From contig JAQFVV010006355.1 of the NCBI GenBank assembly GCA_028023455.1, forward strand, positions 1 to 64,000: a stretch of DNA of 64,000 nucleotides. Reading direction: 5' to 3'. A model generated the notes under the pieces. The model had not been told where the DNA came from. It did no database searches and saw nothing but the letters and a program-made list of their open reading frames with translations. Shown in pieces: positions 11,958-22,310 of the stretch. Numbering within the stretch: position 1 is the stretch's first letter; each line of letters starts with the position of its first letter. A program made the translations under genes and the position numbers. Origin of the DNA: Epiperipatus broadwayi. Lineage: Eukaryota > Onychophora > Udeonychophora > Euonychophora > Peripatidae.

Positions 11958-12748
11958 TTGAAGAACAGGAGAAAAAGCATAAAGTTAAATATAGGGGTTT
12001 TGAAAATAAGAATTATGAATTGCATTTGTATTCTACAATGCATATATAATGGTAAGAAAAAAAAGAGGTGTGCTGTGGTAGAGTGTACTGTATGTGAAGA
12101 AGTTTATCATATGAAATGCTTAGATAAGGTTAGGAAAAATGCAACAGGTTTGTGGTTATGTAGACAGAATGTAAATGTGATAAAAGAGGTGAAAAAATGG
12201 TATCCAAGTGTAGGTAGTTTAAAGAGAAAGTTAGGAGAAATGGAGCATAATGTAGTTGAGAAATAGAGTGACAAACAATATGAATGGAAAAATAAGTGGT
12301 GCATATGGAGATAATTAGTCAAAGAATAAGTAAGATAGAGAAAAATGTAAAGTATGTAGAAGTAAAATTAAAATTGTTAGAAATGAAATATGAATAGATA
12401 GAGGAATTATTGAATAGGAGTAATAAGGAAGAAGTAGATAAGGAAGTCCAAAAGGTACTAGAGAAGGTTACAGATAAAATAGGAAAGTAAACCATGAGGC
12501 AGTATTGATATGAGATTTGCTAATTGGAGTGCATAGAGATATAATTGCAATTGAAAATAGAAACAGGTATGTAAGAGTATGGCTTTCTGGAACAAGAATT
12601 AGGAATGTTACAGATAAAAGAAATGAGGGAGTAGAGATGTGTATGTTATGGTAGGTCTAATAATTTGTCAGAATCATCAGAGGAGTAATGGATGAGTACA
12701 TAGAATTGATTAGTAATTTGAGTAAGATTAAAGGAAGTGTAGGAATAG
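11958..12748 (+). pseudogene. LINE ORF1 N-terminal part: PHD finger and start of SGNH esterase domain
   Basis: The first 102 codons are open. They contain a Cys/His block, CAVVECTVCEEVYHMKCL, followed by GLWLCRQN; this has the CxxC...HxxC...W.C order of a PHD finger. A charged, probably coiled-coil stretch follows (KRKLGEMEHN, then Lys/Glu-rich codons to about 12480). After several stops, translation gives RNRYVRVWLSGTRIRNVTD and, across a frameshift near 12650, VYVMVG next to NNLSESSEE. That resembles the GTNDL-type block of SGNH esterases in CR1-group ORF1 proteins. MDEYIELISNLSKIKG and GIVKL follow up to the insertion point. ORF1p is an RNA-binding or chaperone partner of ORF2 in the family; this copy is broken. 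Confidence 0.65.
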
Positions 12749-13038
12749 TTAAATTAGGTAATAGTATGAATATTGAACCCTACTGTTTGATGGCACTCTT
12801 TTACTCAATGCACATCAATATACTGATTCATGGGCCATCTGTTTATTTACATAATATTATGGCCTAAAAACGATTTACTCGCTGACGAAGAAGCTTCCAA
12901 ATAAACAAAACAAATTTCGCTTAAAACTATTAAATGGGCCAAGCGCTTTCGAGGTTTGCCCTCATATTCATGGCCGACGAAAGTAATAAATCTTTACGTA
13001 GTGTTATTAAATAACAAATATGCAAATGTAAATGCAAA

Positions 13039-13494
13039 TCAGTTTGACCATTTTTTTGAAATGGAAAAACACGTGTCGCGTCTATTGATAGAATTGTTGT
13101 TGCAAACAATAAAGTACGCCTCTTTGATCTTTCTTTTACAGTCGTTGGTTTCAGGGCATACAATCCTGGGGTTGCCTGGTTCGAACACATGGCCAGTCTG
13201 CTTTTCATGTTCCAGAAATATTGAAAAGTTATCGCTGTTCTTTTTTGCTCTTCTATAGGTATACAAGTGTTGAGCAGCTCTGTTGTGAACAGTGGCCTTA
13301 GTTTCCCCATAGTATATGGCTTTGCATCCAGCCTGTGGACATGACATGCTGTAAATCACCTGGGGTGTTTGAGATGGGTCTGTTCTATCCTTTGAATTAT
13401 TAATGAGTCTGTTAGAATTAGGGGGAGTACGAAAACCAACCTTAAATTCCCCAGTTAAAGTCTTTATTATCTGTTGTGATACTTTGGGAATATA
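13039..13494 (-). pseudogene. PLE GIY-YIG endonuclease domain (5'-truncated gene)
   Basis: Reading the minus strand from 13494, the frame gives YIPKVSQQIIKTLTG and FRTPPNSNRL, the linker that follows the RT in Penelope-like proteins. The endonuclease begins with QVIYSMSCPQAGCKAIYYGE, in which VIY and YYGET correspond to the GIY and YIG elements. The conserved Arg/His follow in VHNRAAQHLYTYRR, then EHEKQTGH, NDCKRKIKEAYF and NNSINRRDTC, ending with KKWSN and a stop. The domain is complete and open from 13359 to 13039. The upstream RT is missing because the element joins an inverted partner at about 13495. PLE endonuclease nicks target DNA for reverse transcription; here it is only a tail. Confidence 0.8.
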
Positions 13495-13667
13495 AACATG
13501 AAAAGCAGACTGGCCATGTGTTCGAACCAGGCAACCCCAGGATTGTATGCCCTGAAACCAACGACTGTAAAAGAAAGATCAAAGAGGCATACTTTATTGT
13601 TTGCGACAACAATTCTATCAATAGATGTGACACGTGTTTTTCCATTTCAAAAAAATGGTCAAACTGA
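13495..13667 (+). pseudogene. Second, inverted PLE endonuclease fragment
   Basis: The plus-strand frame starts abruptly inside the endonuclease at HEKQTGHVFEPGNP and runs to the same SISKKWSN stop as the minus-strand copy, with only a few replacements (for example CDNN for CNNN, and NRCD for NRRD). It lacks the GIY and YIG parts. The following 3' tail to 13843 mirrors 12863-13038. It is the inverted partner of the neighbouring copy. Confidence 0.75.
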
Positions 13668-13902
13668 TTTGCATTTACATTTGCATATTTGTTATTTAAT
13701 AACACTATGTAAAGATTTATTACTTTCATCGGCCATGAATATGAGGGCAAACCTCGAAAGCGCTTGGCCCATTTAATAGCTTTAAGCAAAATTTGTTTTG
13801 TTTATTTGGAAGCTTCTTCGTCAGCGAGTAAATCATTTTTAGGCTATTACGTTTTTAGGAGAAGTGTATTGAATCGTTTTACAGATATGAATAATATTAT
13901 GG

Positions 13903-14640
13903 TAAAAGATTTTTTTTGGTTTTTTTTTTAACTGGTTTTTAATTTTTTTATTCCACCAAGGTTTTTTTTTTCCATTTTTAAATAAACAAATACTTTGTTT
14001 TTAGATGGTCTACGGGTGTTGGTTTGTTTTTAAATTATCGATTAACTGTCGTCAGTTTCTTTACATAATATTACTTATGGTAAACCAAATTTTTTTTCCA
14101 CCCAGTTTTTTTTTGTTTGTTTTTTAACCCTTTGTTTTTAGATGATGTTAGGGGTATTGGTTTGCTTTGAAATTATCGATTAACGCTTTGTCGGTTTGTT
14201 TACACAAAAATACGGTAACAAACACTTTGTTGTTTTTAGCTGGTGGAGAGGGAGGTTGGTTGTTTGCTTTGAACTTTTCTTCTTTTTTTCCTTTGGTTGA
14301 TGTTTTGATTTGCTGAAAGACTTCAACAATTTGGTACTTTTGAATAAACCAACACTTAGTTTTTTAGAGGGTGGAGGGGTTGTTTTGATTTTGAATTGTC
14401 ATCTTTTTTTTTTTTTTTTGTTATTTTATTACGAGGTTTTTCTATTTTTTTGTTTCAAATCTTTACACTACAGAAAGCTATATTATATGATAGCGAAAAG
14501 TTCTTCCTTAATTTTTGGGCCTTTAATTTTAAAAAAGACAGAAACAGTTCGTTTTTAAAGAACACTTTTTTTTAAGCCGAGGGAGGTGGGGTGGCAGGAA
14601 AGGTTTGTTTTGATTTTTAATTATCGATTTTTTTTTTTGG
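13903..14640. repeat. T-rich degenerate tandem repeats inside the Merlin-like element
   Basis: Four or five loose units of roughly 120-150 bp share 'tttgtttttaga.g', 'ggt.ttggtttg' and 'aattatcgattaac' (near 14034, 14171 and, weaker, 14618). Long T runs separate them. No reading frame is convincing. Confidence 0.5.
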
Positions 14641-14879
14641 ATTTACTTTTTGAACATTTTCTTATGTTACTGCACAGTTCTTTATTATTATTTTATATAT
14701 ATATATTTAGGTGGGGCCTTTAGAATAAACTCTTAAATACTTTTTTTTATTTTGGTATAATAAAATATTATCTACTTTAATTAACTGTTAATGAAACTTA
14801 TCAAATATTACCTACCTACTTTTTAATCATGTGAACAACAACAAAAAAACAACAGCTTCCCATAAAATAATTTACTGAA

Positions 14880-15326
14880 TCAAAAATAAAACTTTGGATA
14901 AGTTGTGAACCAAAACAAGTAACAAAAAAAACACCATTTTCGGGGGCATAAAAAAAAAGCCAAAAGTAACATGCAAATAAAATAACAGAGAAGCCTCAAA
15001 ACTGTAAGTAATGGAATTTTGGAGCCCTCGAACCAACTTCCTTTACAGTTCTCACACGGATTCATGTGTAAATGGGTATTTGAATGCAAAATCGGAAACA
15101 ACTCTGCTGAAAAGAACCTTTTCAAATTGTGTGCAGTTCAAAAGCATAGGGAAGCATGTGTGATGACATGACAATTTTTAATATGGAATGCTAATTTCAC
15201 GATGCTTTCTAAAAAATTTCCGACAATGAATTTTTGCAGAGTTTCATCTCTTTCAAATATGGCCACCATCAAATCAGACCATAGCAAGAGTTCAAAAGTG
15301 CTCACTTGAATACTGTTGCAATGCAA
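14880..15326 (-). pseudogene. Merlin/IS1016-type transposase N-terminal remnant
   Basis: On the minus strand a first segment reads STFELLLWSDLMVAIFERDE (from about 15300). After breaks near 15130 comes a second, CENCKGSWFEGSKIPLLTVL, followed by a hydrophobic RLLCYFICML block. In ISXO2/Merlin transposases a zinc-binding region followed by a GS.F.GSKL.L..(i/l)L block precedes the DDE core. The GSWFEGSK motif and the hydrophobic block fit that pattern, but one pair of zinc cysteines cannot be seen and the catalytic core is absent. The 8-bp target duplication and inverted termini around it support the assignment. The family call is by memory of motif shape. Confidence 0.45.
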
Positions 15327-15513
15327 TGGACATAGTATTTTGTTATGTAATCATAGAATACATCACCTTCAGTTGGCCTGCTATGGCTCAAAAACACATA
15401 TTGTAGGGTCAACCATAAATTAAGGCTGCTAAAATGGTACATTGACGTGTGTTTTGTGAAAAACGATGCTATCAAACAGTGGGGTTCAGTATTCATACTA
15501 TTACCTTAAATTA

Positions 15514-15745
15514 TTACTAAGATTTGACAATAAATATATGTTGGATAGGGCATGTTCTATAAATGTATGAGATTGAAAAAATTGTGTGAGAGAAATGATG
15601 TTATGTTTATAGATGTGTGGCATTTTTTGGTTAGTAAGGGAGTTATATAGTCAAGATGGATTGCACTTAGCAAAATAGGAAAGTGAAATTTTAGGGAATT
15701 TGGTTTATAACAAATATAGTTCATAAAGGGGGGTGAGGTTTTAAG
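15514..15745 (+). pseudogene. LINE ORF1 C-terminal part: end of SGNH esterase domain
   Basis: Immediately after the Merlin-like insertion, translation gives RFDNKYMLDRACSINV, then VRENDVMFIDVWHFLVSKGV. Across a frameshift comes the block that in SGNH esterases carries the catalytic Asp-x-x-His: the underlying codons read S..DGLHLAK. The block ends near 15715. It completes the domain begun before 12749, so the two pieces belonged to one ORF1. The esterase role in CR1-group retrotransposition is not fully understood; this copy is dead. Confidence 0.6.
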
Positions 15746-15779
15746 TGGTAGTATTATCAGAAAGATGAAAAATGAATGA

Positions 15780-18700
15780 GATGTAAGAAATAAACAAAGG
15801 GCAGCTGATTTAGATATAAATGTAGATGTGAGAAAGGAATGAATCTGAAGAAATTGTTAAAATTGAATATTTAAATGTACAAGGTGATAAGAGACTAAAA
15901 AGTGGCTGGAATTACATGAAGCAGTTAAAAATGAAGAGCTTGAGGTACTAGCAATAGTGGAAACACATCTAAGAGAAGAAGAACATATATTGGAGGACTT
16001 TGTATGGCAGGGTATAAATAGAAAAGAAAAAGAAAGAAAGGGGTGGTGGTATAGGAGTTATATAAAAAACATTTAAATACTGTTAAATGTCAAGGGCATT
16101 TGTAGTTTGAGACAAGGTTAGGAAGTTAAGAATGGATGATGGCTATAGTGTATATAACCACTGAAGATAGTCAAACTACAATGGAGTGGGACAATATATG
16201 AATGCCTAGTTAAAGATATACAGAATTTTAAAGAAAAAAGGAAGAAAATAATGGTTATAGGGGATATGAATGGGAATATTGAAGAAATTGATGATGAGAT
16301 AACAATAATGGATAGCTTTTGAAAAATTTTTGTCAGAAAATGAATATGAACATTGGGAATTTATCAAATATTTATGAGGGACAATATACATAGTCTAGAA
16401 ATAATATATTTCACACAATAGATTATGTATTAGTAGGGAAAGAAACAGTGAATAAAGTATGAAAATTAAACTGTATGGTAATGAAGAGAGAGCATTAATA
16501 GTGATCATAATTTTTTTATAATAGAAATGGTTAGTAATGTGACAGAAAATAGTAATAAAAGTAAAAAGATTAATAAGATGTGGATGAAGAATAAATGATA
16601 AGTTAAAAGAATATAAAATAAGAGTTGAGAAACCATGGAAGAGTTGGTTGGGGATGAATATAAGGACTGGTGTGGTGAAATGGAAAAAGTGGGAAATAAG
16701 ATTTAGGTGAGAGTATTCAGAAGAATAAAAGTAATAGAAAAAGTGAGAGTTAGTAAAGTGTAAAAGAGAGGAAAAAAAGCATACAGGGAATATAATTGTG
16801 CTATTAAGGACAAAGAAAGTGAAAAAGATGTTAATGTTAAAAGGAAAAAGTATTTAAAGAAGTTGGCCAAAATAGATAATTATGGAAAGACAATGAAATT
16901 AAGTAGTAAATTGTAGAAGGATATTAATAAAAGTTGTAGAGATGGGAGTAAAAATTTTTGGAAATATATTAAAAGAAGGAATGAAGGAGAGAGAGAAATA
17001 GTATTACTAGATGATGAGTGAATAGAGTAATAACTCTAGAGATGAAAGACAATTTTAAATAAGAATGTAATGGATATAGAAAAGATGTTAGATGTGAAGG
17101 ACAGATGATAACAAACATGAAAAAAATATAGTAAAGGAAATATTAGGTTTACAGAAAATGAACTGAATGAGGCAGGAAAGAAATTGAATAGTAATAAAGG
17201 CAAGAGGTTTGGAAAGATGAGAAGTGGAGATAGTAAGGGCAAAATTAAACTTATCATGTTGTAATAAGATGGCACAGAAGAGAGATTTTCTGGATAGTTG
17301 TAGTACTACAAGAGTAAGGTTATTATTTAAAGGAGAGGGTAAGGATCATAGAAAATTAAGTAATTATAGACCAATAGTGGTAACATCAGTATTATATAAA
17401 GTTTTTGTATATATGGTGACAGGAAGGGTCACAAAATAAATGGAAGAAAATAATATAGTGGAAGAAATGCAAGGAGGTTTTTGATCAGATAGACATATAG
17501 AAAATAGTTTATTTATAGTCAGATAACTTATGTATATGAGTAGAAATATAGGTAGACAGTTATAAATGGTGTTTATAGATATAGAAAAGGCATGTGATAG
17601 AGTGAATAAAAATAGATTATGGGTAAAGTTTAGTAAATGGGAATGGATATAGCTTTAGTGGATTTTATTAAAAGATTGTATGAAAATAATTACTATACAT
17701 ATCAATTAGGGAGTATAGAATCAATTAAAGTTAAAAATAGGGTGGGGCTATGGCAAGGATGCCCTATGTCACCTATTTTGTTTAATGGAGAGAACCATAT
17801 GAGATCTAGAAAGAGGGATAGAGATAAGAAAAATAGGTGGCAAGGAAGTATATAGATTATTGGGGCTTTTATTTTAAGATATCTTCTTTTGCACAGAAAA
17901 AAAGGGACAATATGGAAATTATGCTGAGGACATGCACAAGAGTAGGTAAAGAGATAGGGATTAAATTTAGTGAAAAAAAAATCAAAGGAAATGATGGTTA
18001 ATATTGGCAAAAAAGATGACAAAGAATTTTTATTGGGGGATATAAAGTTAAGTGTGGTGAATAGATATAATTATTTAGGAATCATCTTAAGTAATTAAGA
18101 GAAATTGCTTAAATGAGTGGGAGAAAAAATTGATAAATGAAGCAAACAAAAGAAAGGGGTTGATAAAGAAATTAACAATGTTTTCATATAATAAATATGA
18201 TATAGCTAGAATTGTATGGAAGGGAGTGTCAGTAGCAGGCTTGACTTATGGTAATGATGTATTATATGTTAGTAAAGAGATATTAAATTATTTAGATAAA
18301 GTACAAAGAGAAGTAGGAAGACATGCATTAGATGCAAATATGTGGGTGGCAAAGAAGGCAATTCAAGGATAAATGAGATGATCAAATTTTTATATGTGAG
18401 ATGCAAAAAGTCAAATGAAAATATTCGGTAGATTGCCATTTATGGATAATAAGAGAATAGTCAAAATGGTATTTAATTGAGTTATGAGTAAAGGGCAGGC
18501 AACAAGATGGGTGAAAAAGATAATGTGGTGTGCAAAAGATTTGGATAAAGAATTTATATCAATATACTTGTACAAAAGGTGGGATGATTGTGTTAAAAGA
18601 ATTGCTGAGTATTATAGTTGCAAGGAATGGCATAGAATAGATGCATTAATGAAGAATAGAGAATTGGAGAGATGGAGAACTAGTATGGAGAGTAAAAATA

Positions 18701-19000
18701 GTTTAAATATAGAGAACTAAACTGAATGTTGGGGTTGATAATAGCAAGAAAAATAGTTTAGGTGTTTAAGGCTCACATAGGATCTTTAGTAACAAGAGTA
18801 TATACACATAAATGAAAGAATATGGGTGATTTAGTCTTCAAATTATGGAAGGAAGGCATAAAAAATGTTAGGCATCTGTTAATTGAATGTAAATACCTCC
18901 AATCAGAAAGGGTAAAAATAATGAAGTTGTGAGAGAATAAATATAAACAAAGTGATTATACAGAAAGTGGATTCTTGGTTTTTATGCTGGGTTTAGAAAA
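15780..19000 (+). pseudogene. LINE ORF2 (endonuclease, reverse transcriptase), decayed
   Basis: The order matches 32310-35634 block by block. AP-endonuclease pieces are KNEELEVLAIVETHLREEE (about 15930-15985) and IMVIGDMNGNIEEIDD (16249-16296), with the GDxN motif intact. RT pieces are HRKLSNYRPIVVTSVLYKVF (17350-17410), a decayed FIDIEKACDRVNKNR (about 17575), and a GCPMSP box whose preceding Arg is replaced by Trp (LWQGCPMSPILF, 17745-17790). The FADD active-site block near 17860-17885 is destroyed. Downstream, MSKGQATRWVKKIMW and KRWDDCVKRIAEYY (18484-18620) are well kept. The C-terminal zinc knuckle has lost its first cysteines, leaving RHLLIEC near 18868. Stops and frameshifts occur throughout. 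Confidence 0.8.
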
Positions 19001-19204
19001 AGATGAGAGAGGTTTAGATATACATGCCATGAAGTTGACCAAGATTATGTTGTGGAAATTTAATGGAGCACGATAGAGAAAAATATGGGAATAATTTAGG
19101 GCAGGGAATAGAAAATGAAAGTAAAGTGGCTAACAGGTTTCTCTGGACATGGTAGCTGAGAGATTCTTGACTCTGAACAAAAGTCACAGTGCATCTCATC
19201 TCAT

Positions 19205-20778
19205 CAGTATCATATCACTCTGTGTAAAGATATATTGTTGTAGTAGTAATGTTATTTATATTTATTGCTAATACTCACAGTTTAAATATTAATGTTTAGT
19301 TAATTAAAATATGGTTTAAATACAATAAAATGCCCTTATTTAGCCATATCGATAATAAAGAATTTTTATGTTAAAGTTAAAATTTAGGAGACTTATTTAT
19401 TCTACTAAATATTTTAAACCCTGAGGTAACTTTCGATTTGATATATGGCTGTCGAAATATATAAATATTATTACATTTATTTATTCTTATTTACAAGTAA
19501 TATAATTACATTTGAATTTCATTACACTGAGATATTATTATTATTTATTATTTCAGATTTATAGTGTTTTCTTCTTTATTGAATTGTTCTGTTTACAGTA
19601 AAGAGTCTCATTATAGTGATTATCACATAATATAAGTTAAGCAATCGTTTTGATAGCTAAAGTGCTGTAGGTTATGCTCTTCATCATGCTGTCAGTTACA
19701 ATATATATCTATGTGTTACAATGTAGCAATATCTGATAACATTACAAAAATATGAAATGTAACATGAACATTCATGTACATGTAAAAATAAGTTCAGTAA
19801 TTGAGACAATATGATTCTACAGAGTGTGATGGTTTCTTTCACAAAATTAATTATAAATTTTTGTAATCAGTGAATTCAGCAGTTATTCTAATAATATCAA
19901 TATTATGAGATGTATTTATAATTAAGATTAGGATTAGGTAGGAAAGCTACAAGGTCAAATGATTATTTTTTGTGTGCTGCAACCTCTAATCTCTATAATG
20001 TATGAATTCCTTCTTAGAGTTAAAAAAAAGTACGAAATTGATGGAAACACATACTATAAGAATAAAAATATTATCCTAATGAACTTTTAATAACATAGCA
20101 CCTATAGGATGATCCTTTTCAGGACTCGAGGAAGTCGCATCTACCTATAGTCAGACTTTGAGTCTTCTTATAGAATGCCATGGATGATGTGATTTAAAAT
20201 ATAATCCAATCCACTCCTCTATTAATAATCTCGTTACTCTCGGAATTTAAGCTCAGAGTAGAAATCGCAATTGACTCTCTTCAGGCATTTCCACAAATAT
20301 CCCATAGTAATGATAAATTTAGTATAAGCTATATATAACTTTTTTATAAATATTAAATCACTAAGTTGATTCAATATATATATGCGTGAGTATGTATATT
20401 TGTAATTATTGGTTTTATAAAATGACTAAATAAAATAAACAAACGAGACCTGTTTAATTTTAAAATCAAGTTTGACAGATTTTAATCCGTAATAGAGACT
20501 AAAAATATCACATAAATAATAAAATTATTAAAATTTAGAATTATAATCTGTGCTTATATATACAATAATAAACTATTTAACATTCAGAAAAAAACATAAT
20601 GTAACCATTTACATATATATAATTTTAAATCATGTGTATAATAAATAATACCACCATACATTATAAATCTACGTATTGTGTCATTAAAATGATTCAGTGT
20701 GTGTTATATGCCTATATAAGATAACATCCATTCACACTAGATTAATAATAGAATGTATTCTGATATTAATTATATATG
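19205..20778. other. AT-rich intergenic stretch
   Basis: I see no gene or clear repeat boundary. A slightly GC-richer patch at about 20110-20300 ('cctataggatgatccttttc', 'atctcgttactctcgg') has no recognisable motif. Confidence 0.4.
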
Positions 20779-20890
20779 TTTTTTTTTTCCATATGTCATA
20801 GTATCGGCCGGGACGCGAACCCACAACCGTCTGCAACCAACTATTTGCTTGCATGGCGGCTGCGATACCTCTCGGCTAACAACGCAAGAC
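20779..20890 (-). mobile_element. tRNA-derived SINE, copy 1
   Basis: On the minus strand the head reads TTAGCCGAGAGGTATCGC, which contains a perfect pol III A-box (TAGCCGAGAGG). About 35 bases on, GGTTGTGGGTTCGCGTCCC holds a near-perfect B-box (GTTCGCGTC, with one mismatch to GTTCRANNC). A short junction GCCGATACTATGACAT leads into an A-rich tail (T run on the plus strand, 20779-20788). The plus-strand SINE at 36903-37021 shares the head layout and the CTATGACA junction, which identifies a family rather than a stray tRNA. Confidence 0.75.
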
Positions 20891-20999
20891 TTAGTTATGT
20901 ATGTTTAAAAAGAAATTATGTTAATTGTCAGGTAAGATTCAATTGGGAATATAATAAAACTTACTTCCAAATTGAAATAATTTAAAAACTTTTACCTTA

Positions 21000-21030
21000 G
21001 TCAGCCGTCACTTTCATCAGAGTATATATC
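21000..21030 (-). ncRNA. Degenerate hammerhead-like motif
   Basis: The minus strand contains CTGATGA (21014-21020) followed by AAGTGACGGCTGACTAAGG. It resembles the stem II region of the candidate at 11353-11396 but lacks the GAAA box and a clear cleavage triplet. It lies about 110 bp upstream of the SINE on the same strand. Probably a relic or chance. Confidence 0.2.
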
Positions 21031-21059
21031 AAAATATCAACATCTAAATTTTATTAAAT

Positions 21060-22310
21060 AAATAAAAATAAAATGTTCATCTTATTAGTTCTCCATTTAT
21101 CTTTTAAAATCAATTTAATATATGAAATAATTTTTTCACGTAAATATAGTTATCCACAAAGAAAATAAAGTTTAAGAGTTATTAAAATACACAATGAAGT
21201 AATCCAAGGCGAGAAAGAATAACGGTTTTATATCCCTCCTTAGACAAAATAAAATGACGATGAATGCTGAAACATAAAGTTCATTAATCATCCTTTGAAG
21301 AGGCAATCCACATATTCATTCTTTTAAATATTTGCGTAGTAAAATATTTAACATCTTCTTCAATATAATACTCCATTATTAAGGCAGCTTTTTAAATGAG
21401 AATTACGACGATTATATTTTAGGCATTGAGTAGGAATAAATTTACATGTTCAGGCTTAAAACATCAGCAGAAATTCTTGGCATAAATTGTCTAACCAAAG
21501 AACATCTTTATAATTTTTTGTCTTCTTAAATATATATTTTGAAAGCTCATTTCGAAGACTCTTATAACCTTGTCAATTTCAGCGATTATTTTTTTATAGT
21601 TTTTTATAATATTAAGAGTAAGTAAATTAATTACTTGAAGACAGTTTTAAAAATAGTGAATCTTCTTTTTTTCTTAAATGTGTTCTAAATTCGAACACAT
21701 TTAAATTTACAGACGTAGTTCTTGTCTTGATAACTAAATAGAAGATTATTGTTATAACAATATTAGTTTGTTTTTATACTGGATTAATTTCTGCAAGCAT
21801 ATCACATAATCATGCTCACGCACTCTATTGTTTAACATATACAATTTGTAATGAACCCCAAACATTTATTTCCTTTGTTTCAACTGATAAAACTGCAATG
21901 TTGACTTAAGGCTTTGTCAAATGTCAAGTTTTAGTTAATAAAAAAAATACTATTAGTTAGAAACATTTATTTATGCGTGTGTATAAACAAATTAGAATTA
22001 TTCATTTTTAGAATTATTCTTTTAATACTAACTAGTTTATGTATATAGCTGATATATGAAAAGCTTAAGATAGGTGTAAGTTATTTATATCTGTTGATTC
22101 GATATAGGCACAATTAAATTCACAAAGAAACACAAATTGTTTTAGGTGAGGCTCATATGGTACTCTCACAATATATATATCATTTGACACCCACTTTATA
22201 CCAAACAGTGATTCTATTATAATAAATAAATTGATAAAAAAAATTAAGTGTAGAACTTTAAATATAATATTTTAATAAATAATTAATTTACCTCTTCCTT
22301 AGATATAATA
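21060..22310. other. AT-rich intergenic stretch
   Basis: I see no gene. One small inverted repeat around 'aaatgtgttctaaattcgaacacattt' (about 21678-21704) can form a hairpin. Confidence 0.5.

Larger units (their letters stand above)
12863..13890 (-). mobile_element. Penelope-like element insertion with inverted 3' tails
   Basis: The segment is flanked by perfect 12-bp direct repeats ATAATATTATGG (12851-12862 and 13891-13902). Inside are two inverted arms of about 349 bp (12863-13211 and 13495-13843), only a few percent diverged, separated by about 283 bp. Both arms hold the end of a GIY-YIG endonuclease plus a 3' untranslated tail; the left one reads on the minus strand and the right one on the plus strand. 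About 47 extra bases follow the right arm. Inverted terminal pieces joined to a 5'-truncated copy are a known oddity of Penelope-like insertion. It is nested inside the Merlin-like element, so it is younger than that insertion. Confidence 0.75.
12757..15505 (-). mobile_element. Merlin-like DNA transposon inserted in LINE ORF1
   Basis: The two ends are inverted repeats of about 80 bp. The left end begins GGTAATAGTATGAATA and the right end is its reverse complement, finishing TATTCATACTATTACC. Similarity extends inward through CCCTACTGTTTGATGGCA on the left against its counterpart on the right. The element is flanked by identical 8-bp direct repeats TTAAATTA (12749-12756 and 15506-15513). Removing it rejoins the two halves of the LINE esterase domain. 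An 8-bp duplication fits Merlin or hAT; the relic at 14880-15326 resembles the Merlin/IS1016 N-terminus. A Penelope insertion (12863-13890) and T-rich repeats fill the rest. No DDE core was found, so this copy is non-autonomous. Confidence 0.7.
11480..19200 (+). mobile_element. CR1-like LINE, decayed, with a nested insertion
   Basis: This is a full-length-scale non-LTR retrotransposon: leader repeats, ORF1 (PHD finger plus SGNH esterase), ORF2 (endonuclease plus RT) and a 3' tail. The order matches CR1-group elements, whose ORF1 is known to carry PHD and esterase domains. ORF1 is split by the 12757-15505 insertion. ORF2 is clearly homologous to the better preserved antisense copy at 32075-35640. 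The 3' end near 19190-19205 is pentamer-like ('catctcatctcatcag'). The body carries many stops and frameshifts, so it is an old dead copy. Confidence 0.75.

Noticed and set aside
12930-13310. 126-codon minus-strand ORF
   Set aside because: It is an out-of-frame shadow of the PLE endonuclease at 13039-13494; the other frame carries the GIY-YIG motifs.
13442-13789. 115-codon minus-strand ORF with repeats of the 12956-13258 plus ORF
   Set aside because: Both are antisense readings of the inverted PLE arms.
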